From Gammaproteobacteria bacterium (GTDB taxonomy: Bacteria; Pseudomonadota; Gammaproteobacteria; SZUA-229), in NCBI GenBank assembly GCA_029881795.1, contig JAOULX010000021.1, forward strand, positions 1 through 32,031: a stretch of DNA of 32,031 bases. Direction: 5' to 3'. Position numbers and translations under genes: made by a program. This document shows, in pieces, positions 27,242 through 32,031 of the stretch (the first letter of the stretch is position 1; each line of letters opens with the position of its first letter). The notes beneath the pieces are model-generated. The model ran no database searches and was not told the origin of the DNA. It worked only from the letters and a program-made list of their open reading frames with translations.

Positions 27242-27478
27242 TTAAGGCAATCGTTCTCGACAGGGCGTTAATCCCGGTGTTCGCAGGTAGCCTAATGTCT
27301 GGCAGGCTTGTTTTAGTTTGAAAGCGGAACCGACCAGGCCTTTGAAGTGGCTTTCAAAATGTTGTGTCATGTAATGCCAGTGTTTGGCTTCGATATTAAG
27401 TCGTTCGAGTATTGGCGGTAGCTGGTTATTAATAAAGCCGCGCTTATCATCGCGCATTATTCTGCCTGTCCAGTCTAG
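27242..27478 (-). pseudogene. C-terminal remnant of a REP-associated-type (Y1/IS200-like) transposase
   Basis: Reading leftward from about 27478, the frame gives LLDWTGRIMRDDKRGF, PPILERLN, HWHYMTQHFESHFKGLVGSAFKLKQACQTLGY, a pattern I recognise from the C-terminal region of Y1-domain (HUH) transposases associated with REP-like repeats. The catalytic Y1 domain is absent, and an in-frame TAA stands just before LLDW. The fragment ends at the right edge exactly where homology to the Tc toxin gene begins on the plus strand, so this is a recombination junction. Confidence 0.6.
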
Positions 27479-27479
27479 C

Positions 27480-28316
27480 AGTTATTTCGTCTTACCTGAA
27501 TCCTTGTTTGATATGGACTATGCAGGTCATTATATGAGACGAATTAAACACGCTAGTATTACAATACCTTGTGTTACCGGTCCATATACTAATATTAATT
27601 GCAAAGTTATCCTGCAAAATCACCGTATAAGAATATCTTCAGATGTAACTGAAGGATATGCAGAGAAGGTAGACAACGACTCTCGATTTAAAAGAGACTG
27701 GGCGTCATCCAGACAGAATATTGCAACCAGTAGTGCAAATAATGATTCAGGATTATTTGAGGTTAACCTGTCCGGGTCACAATACTTACCATTCGAAGGG
27801 GCAGGTGTTATTAGCAACTGGGGGCTGGAACTACCTAAAGATACAAATCATTTTAACTATAACACCATTACAGATGTTCTATTAACCATACGATATACTG
27901 CAAGAGAAGATGATAGTGGTGTCCTTAGAGTTCAATGTGAAAAAGAACGAATGGGCATGTTTAAATCCTATGTTGAGGCTAATAAGGTTATAAAAATCTT
28001 GTCGCTTAAAAACGATATGCCTGACCACTGGCAAAATTTGATAAAAAACAACATAGATATCAAGAATAACGATGTCATTAATATTGCGCCAGATCTTGTC
28101 TCTGGGGTTGCGCGAGTTTATGTAGAGCAGGAGGGAATTGTTGAAAGTCTGGTGCTCGGTAATGCATGGCCTATTTTAAAGAACACTTCAGCAGACGATG
28201 TTATTTCAGTAAATATAGTACCTGCTAGCTATTTATGGGAAGATATTTCACAAAATTTTGATAATAAGACGGTATCTGATCTACTGGATATCTGGATTGA
28301 AATAAAAATACCATAA
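27480..28316 (+). pseudogene. C-terminal fragment of a Tc insecticidal toxin A subunit (TcdA/TccB-like)
   Basis: About 278 codons encode the conserved C-terminal part of TcA-type toxin subunits: LPESLFDMDYAGHYMRRIK, ITIPCVTGPYTNINC, IATSSANNDSGLFEVN, QYLPFEGAGVISNW, LELPKDTNHFNYNTITDVLL and IRYTARED. Full TcA proteins are well over 1,000 residues; here everything upstream is missing and replaced by antisense transposase sequence. A frame continues back to 27384 but its first 32 codons lie on the transposase strand remnant and are not toxin-like. No Shine-Dalgarno sequence serves the internal ATG at 27513. The fragment could not make the pore or the syringe shaft. Confidence 0.75.
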
Positions 28317-28659
28317 CTAAATTATTAGCAAGAACTGGTCATAGATTATTAACAATTTTACGACTACGGAGGTAACCAATGGATTCTTAAGATATATGAT
28401 GCGTTTTATGGTGTATATCAGGTATTGTTTAAGTGTCTGTTTACTACCGTAACTTTTCGACTGCTGAATTGCACCAATACAGACTTATCTGGCCTTATAA
28501 CTTGCATCTGATTTTAACCCACGTACAAATGCAACTTGCAGATAAAAAGTGCAGGGTGTATTTTGGAGTGACCGAAGTGCTCATTATTAAGTTATATTAT
28601 ACAAAATAAATAACTATCACAAATCGATAGCTATATAACAATACGTAAGGAGTGCGATC
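28317..28659. other. Gap with an orphan ribosome binding site
   Basis: The strong ribosome binding site GGAGGT at 28368-28373 is followed after 5 bases by ATG GAT TCT TAA (28379-28390), a three-residue dead start located 62 bases after the toxin stop. In Tc operons the A subunit is followed by a B subunit gene, so this may be the beginning of a lost tcB. The remainder is AT-rich, without a credible gene; promoter-like AT boxes lie before 28660. Confidence 0.4.
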
Positions 28660-29511
28660 ATGAAATCAATAATACTTTTTTTATTATTTTTCCCTTCCAT
28701 TGCTATGGCTGTAGATGATGCCACAATATTAGACATAGATTCTAAGGCCACTATGGCAAAATCAAAATCAGATCACAATGATAATCGAATACATGAAAAT
28801 GATAATAAAATAAACGGGAATAATAGCCGTATTCAGGCACTAGAATCTGAAGTCGCCATTCTTCGTGAACTTATTAGTAACATACAGCTAATTCCTGGCC
28901 CTAAGGGTGAAAAAGGTGATCCTGGTCCACAGGGCATTCAGGGAGATCAAGGCCCTCCAGGAAATTCTAGCGATGATCGAACATCTGAAGTATGCGATTT
29001 ATATCGAATATTATATTATCGCTTTGGTAGCAGTAATATAACAATGCCAGAGTTTTGCCCAAGTTATGTATCGGTAGGCGACTCGGGGCCTGCCGGTGGT
29101 ATTGTAATATATGTTGCAGATGACGGTATGCATGGATTAGAGGCAGCACCGGTAGATCAATCTGATTCTGCGGAATGGGGTTGTACAGGAACATTTATAC
29201 AAGGTGCTGATGGAACTGGGATTGGATCAGGAGCATTAAATACTGAAAGTATTCTTGCGGGCTGTTCACAATCCGGAACTGCAGCAGAATTAGCAGCTAA
29301 CTATTCATTAAATGGATATGATGACTGGTACTTACCAGCAAGTAGTGAGTTGCCATACTTAAGGTTCGCAGGTATAGGTCAATTTGATTTATATTGGGGA
29401 TCCACTCAATCTGATGCTGATCGAGCTTGGTGGACTAATGGTCAGGGCAGTTCAAATGAATGGGCATGTAAATGTAATTTATACCATGTTCGAGCTATAC
29501 GATCTTTTTAA
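28660..29511 (+). CDS. Secreted collagen-like protein with DUF1566/Lcl-type C-terminal domain
   Basis: The 283-residue product starts with a signal peptide (about 1-17, MKSIILFLLFFPSIAMA). A helical, Asn/Asp-rich, likely coiled-coil section follows (about 28-78, with repeating NDNRI/NDNKI/GNNSRI). A collagen-like section at 80-103 holds eight Gly-X-Y triplets (GPK GEK GDP GPQ GIQ GDQ GPP GNS). The C-terminal globular domain (about 130-283) has GDSGPAGGIVIYVADDG, NGYDDWYLPASSEL, YWGSTQSD and VRAIRSF, resembling the DUF1566/Lcl C-terminal domain. Six cysteines could form disulfides. The architecture echoes Legionella Lcl adhesins. Ribosome binding site AAGGAGTG precedes the ATG. Confidence 0.85.
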   Translation: MKSIILFLLFFPSIAMAVDDATILDIDSKATMAKSKSDHNDNRIHENDNKINGNNSRIQALESEVAILRELISNIQLIPGPKGEKGDPGPQGIQGDQGPPGNSSDDRTSEVCDLYRILYYRFGSSNITMPEFCPSYVSVGDSGPAGGIVIYVADDGMHGLEAAPVDQSDSAEWGCTGTFIQGADGTGIGSGALNTESILAGCSQSGTAAELAANYSLNGYDDWYLPASSELPYLRFAGIGQFDLYWGSTQSDADRAWWTNGQGSSNEWACKCNLYHVRAIRSF

Positions 29512-29538
29512 ATTAAGTAGTTCATTATTTATATCATT

Positions 29539-29560
29539 CACCCGCTTCGGCGGGTGTTTT
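29539..29560 (+). terminator. Rho-independent terminator after the collagen-like gene
   Basis: CACCCGC-TTCG-GCGGGTG, a 7-base-pair stem with a stable TTCG tetraloop, is followed by TTTT. It is 28 bases after the stop codon. Confidence 0.92.
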
Positions 29561-29565
29561 ATTTG

Positions 29566-29780
29566 TGACCTCCTCCCTGAAAACTGGAGCGGTTAAAAGT
29601 AGAGAAATCTGGCTAAATAGACGACCAAAAGGAGTCATTTGCCATGAAGAAGACCAAGTTCACAGAAGAACAAATCGCCTTTGCACTGAGGCAGGCTGAA
29701 ACAGGTCACATGTCGGTGAAGTACGCCGGAAGATGGGTATCTCGGTGGCAACCTTTTACAACTGGAAGAAGAAATACTGG
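29566..29780 (+). pseudogene. IS3-family left end and broken orfA
   Basis: The likely left inverted repeat starts at 29566 (TGACCTCCTCCCTGAAAACT). From the ATG at 29644 the frame reads MKKTKFTEEQIAFALRQAETG, the start of an IS3-family OrfA helix-turn-helix protein. A frameshift near 29718 moves the remainder, EVRRKMGISVATFYNWKKKY, into another frame. The orfA then ends about residue 45-50 and the rest of the element is missing. Confidence 0.8.
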
Positions 29781-29803
29781 TTCTACCCCGATACACCGAA
29801 CAC

Positions 29804-30259
29804 TCAGTTAAGGGTGGTTAGTTGAATATTATCACTATTTAAGAGTCGTTGTTTACGCTGATTATAGAAGCGTTCAATGTAATCAAAAACATCCGCCCTG
29901 GCTTCGGCACGTGTCACATATTTTCTACGATTCACTCGCTCACGCTTTAGTAAACCAAAGAAGCTTTCTGCTGCTGCATTATCATAACAACTGCCCAGAG
30001 CACTCATGCTGCTGACGATGCCATGCGCTTTTAAAAATGACTGATATTCATAGCTGGTAAATTGTGAACCTCGATCTGAATGCAGGATCACTGAACCAGT
30101 ATGATGTTTCTGCCACAGTGCCATCACGGCCTGTATTACCAGTTGCTTTTCCATGCGATGACTCATCGACCAGCCAATCACGAGACGGGAGTATAAGTCG
30201 ATGATGACGGCTAAATAGAGCCAGCCTTCACCGGTCCGTATATAGGTAATATCACTTCG
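29804..30259 (-). pseudogene. IS3-family orfB transposase fragment (DDE integrase core)
   Basis: Reading leftward, the fragment starts with SDITYIRTGEGWLYLAVIIDLYSRLVIGW and continues HSDRGSQFTS, SALGSCYDNAAAESFFGLLKRE and IERFYNQRK. All three DDE residues are here (D of SDIT, D of HSDRG, E of AAAES, the last two separated by 35 residues), but the N-terminal region and possibly the last 20 or so residues are missing. The orientation faces the orfA fragment, so they come from different copies or an inversion. The right edge at about 30259 abuts the FRG-like fragment. Confidence 0.85.
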
Positions 30260-30658
30260 AGTTGCGTGTTCATTTGCACTTGAAAATTCAAATGAATTTT
30301 CTCTGGAAAATAAAGATAATTTTGCTTATGTATATTGTTTTTCCTTGCCATTCCCAAATGGAACAATTTCTTATCATACTGAAAATGAATTATTTAATAT
30401 ACGACTACTAAGCGCATGCCCTCATGAAGCTTTACGACCTCATTTCCAGGAAGGTTACCTAGTTGGGACTTTTCCATATTCAATAGAAAAAAACAACCTC
30501 ATTATGACTTATGTAAGAGATTAGTAGCGAAGTTCAAGATAAAAAAAAATGGTTTTTGGGACAAAGATTTTGTTCAAATACCAAAAAATGCTTTATACCC
30601 AGAATCAGATATTGTGAGATCAATATGCATTGAAGTTAAAGTAGAAATTGAAGTATAA
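30258..30658 (+). pseudogene. 3' fragment of an FRG-domain-like gene with a frameshift
   Basis: An open frame from about 30258 reads RVACSFALENSNEF, FAYVYCFSLPFPNG, NIRLLSACPHEALRPHFQEGYLVGTFPYSIEK and then stops after about 90 codons (TAG at 30522). Moving one frame at the A7 run (30487-30493) restores the continuation PHYDLCKRLVAKFKIKKNGFWDKDF, PKNALYPESDIVRS, ending at 30656-30658. The VACSFALE segment resembles the mid-region of FRG-domain proteins, a family found in phage-defence and other islands; that assignment is tentative. The 5' part is missing at the IS3 junction. Confidence 0.55.
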
Positions 30659-30795
30659 AATTATTTCTATTTTTTTCAGTTTGACTCTAACCCTAAATGA
30701 CTTAATGATGGTAGATATGAAATATATATAGATGAAGTAGGCATGTTAGTGTTCCTTGATACATAAGTTATCAAAATATATTTTCATTATTTTTG

Positions 30796-32031
30796 GTAGT
30801 GTTCAAAAATCTGTGTCATTCCTTTACTATTAATGCACGAGCATTAAGGAGTGACTTATGTCCGATCAACCTTTTGATTTCAATGAAGCCCTGAAGCAAT
30901 TACAGGCAGGAAAAGATTTAACCGGTAAAGACGGTATTTTAATGCCGTTGATAAAACAGCTTACCGAAGCGGCGATAACCGCTGATTTAGATCACCACCT
31001 TGATAGTAATGATGAGCCAAACCGTAAAAATGGAAAAGGCTCAAAGACTATAAAGACAGGTTCTGGAAGTTTCGAATTGAATGCACCAAGAGATCGTGCT
31101 GGCACTTTTGAACCTCAGCTCATCAAAAAGAATCAAACACAACTGACACCTGAAGTTGACCGGAAAATATTTTCCCTGTTTAGTCATGGCATGAGCTATC
31201 GGGATATTAAATATCACATCCATGACATGTACGGTATCGAGGTGGCTACTGGCACCATCACCGCAATTACAGACCAGTTAATACCGGAACTGGAGGCGTG
31301 GAAACAAAGACCATTAAACAGTGTTTATCCCATCGTCTGGATGGACGCTGTTCATTATAAAGTTCGTGAAGAAGGCCGGTACATTAGTAAAGCGATTTAC
31401 ACGCTTTTGGGGCTAACCGTCGATGGTGAAAAGGAAATCTTGGGGCTTTATCTATCGGATAATGAAAGCGCCAGTTACTGGTTAAGTGTGCTGACAGAGC
31501 TACAAAACCGCGGGCTTGATGATATTTTGATTGCTTGTATTGACGGGCTTTCTGGTTTCCCTGAAGCGATTGCCAGTATTTTCCCCAAAACAGAAATTCA
31601 GCTCTGTATTATCCACCAAATTCGTAACTCAATGAAATACGTTGCATCGAAAAATCAAAAAGCATTTATGGCTGATTTGAAACCCGTTTACCGGGCAAAC
31701 AGTAAAGCGGCAGCAGAAACAGCCCTCGATGAACTGGAGGCAAAATGGGGCGAACTCTACCCCATTGTAATCAAGTCATGGCGAAGCAAGTGGGATCATT
31801 TATCGGCTTACTTTAAATACCCTGAACCCATACGAAAAATCATCTATACAACCAATGCAGTTGAAGCAATCCATCGACAGTTTCGCAAGCTGACAAAAAC
31901 GAAGGGTGCGTTCCCGAATGAAAACAGCTTGTTAAAATTACTGTACGCTGGCATATTGAATGCAACAGAGAAATGGACAATGCCGATCCAGAATTGGAGC
32001 CAGGCATTGTCTCAGTTAGCTATTTATTTTG
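30796..32031 (+). mobile_element. IS256-family insertion sequence, left part (window edge)
   Basis: The probable left inverted repeat starts at about 30796 (GTAGTGTTCAAAAATCTGTG), an end sequence typical of IS256-family elements. The right end and target duplication are outside the window. Confidence 0.85.
30858..32031 (+). CDS. IS256-family transposase (partial, runs off the window)
   Basis: The frame stays open for 391 codons from the ATG at 30858 (AAGGAG upstream) to the window edge. It begins MSDQPFDFNEALKQLQAGKD and contains KTGSGSFELNAPRDRAGTFEPQ, the catalytic aspartates in PIVWMDAVHYKVRE and LIACIDGLSGFPEAI, the C-H motif LCIIHQIRNS, and the catalytic glutamate in TNAVEAIHRQFRK. Members of the family are about 400 residues, so only the last few codons are missing. 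No frameshift was seen, so this copy may be active. Confidence 0.95.
   Translation, partial: MSDQPFDFNEALKQLQAGKDLTGKDGILMPLIKQLTEAAITADLDHHLDSNDEPNRKNGKGSKTIKTGSGSFELNAPRDRAGTFEPQLIKKNQTQLTPEVDRKIFSLFSHGMSYRDIKYHIHDMYGIEVATGTITAITDQLIPELEAWKQRPLNSVYPIVWMDAVHYKVREEGRYISKAIYTLLGLTVDGEKEILGLYLSDNESASYWLSVLTELQNRGLDDILIACIDGLSGFPEAIASIFPKTEIQLCIIHQIRNSMKYVASKNQKAFMADLKPVYRANSKAAAETALDELEAKWGELYPIVIKSWRSKWDHLSAYFKYPEPIRKIIYTTNAVEAIHRQFRKLTKTKGAFPNENSLLKLLYAGILNATEKWTMPIQNWSQALSQLAIYF

Noticed and set aside
27384..27479. First 32 codons of the long ORF as part of the toxin protein
   Set aside because: They are antisense to the transposase remnant, have no toxin-like sequence and no ribosome binding site.
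28500..28620. Integron attC-like site from repeated AACTTGCA
   Set aside because: The two copies do not form attC-type paired arms with the expected core sites, and no integrase is present.
29384..29596. Plus-strand ORF overlapping the end of the collagen-like gene
   Set aside because: It is in another frame of the collagen-like gene and reads through its terminator hairpin.
31041..31223. Minus-strand ORF
   Set aside because: It is antisense to the IS256 transposase and has no independent support.

Overview
The window looks like chromosomal DNA from a gammaproteobacterium. It carries a glnA-ntrB-ntrC block in the classic glnALG layout, NtrC/sigma-54 promoter architecture, and AmiE, UreC and GlnA proteins very close to known proteobacterial families. 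Base composition is moderate to low GC, with many A-runs near ribosome binding sites. I cannot name the genus from the sequence alone; the formamidase, FmdB and amide/urea transporter set resembles that of methylotrophs.

Layout. Positions 1-4566 (minus strand) hold nitrogen control: ntrC, ntrB and glnA, with NtrC sites and a sigma-54 promoter before glnA and a 10-copy CTGCCCA heptamer array just past ntrC. Positions 4567-12000 are mixed housekeeping and transport: a cation-diffusion-facilitator exporter with an extra C-terminal domain (minus), a small lipoprotein, a membrane PAS-PAS-GGDEF diguanylate cyclase, a ChrA-type chromate transporter and a SulP anion transporter. Positions 12200-26465 form a nitrogen-scavenging island of three plus-strand operons: (i) nickel permease-ureDABCEFG, (ii) fmdA-fmdB, (iii) urtABCDE-amiE. 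Each has a sigma-54-like -24/-12 element in front, each ends in a hairpin, and the first two also have recognisable NtrC palindromes.

From about 26500 to the end the window becomes a graveyard of truncated genes and mobile DNA: an N-terminal fragment of a NorD-like protein cut off by ATAAGACACCC-type repeats, the C-terminal stub of a REP-associated-type transposase, the C-terminal third or less of a Tc insecticidal toxin A subunit abutting that stub, an intact secreted collagen-like protein with a DUF1566/Lcl-type C-terminus, fragments of IS3-family orfA and orfB in convergent orientation, a frameshifted FRG-like gene fragment, and an IS256-family transposase running off the window end.

How it works together. 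Under nitrogen limitation NtrB would phosphorylate NtrC, which would activate glnA and the amide/urea operons. The Urt-type ABC transporter would import urea or short-chain amides. AmiE and FmdA would hydrolyse amides to ammonium, and nickel-urease would hydrolyse urea. Glutamine synthetase would then fix the ammonium. The strongest new observations are the repeated NtrC/sigma-54 architecture across the island and the decayed Tc toxin locus joined to a repeat-associated transposase remnant.
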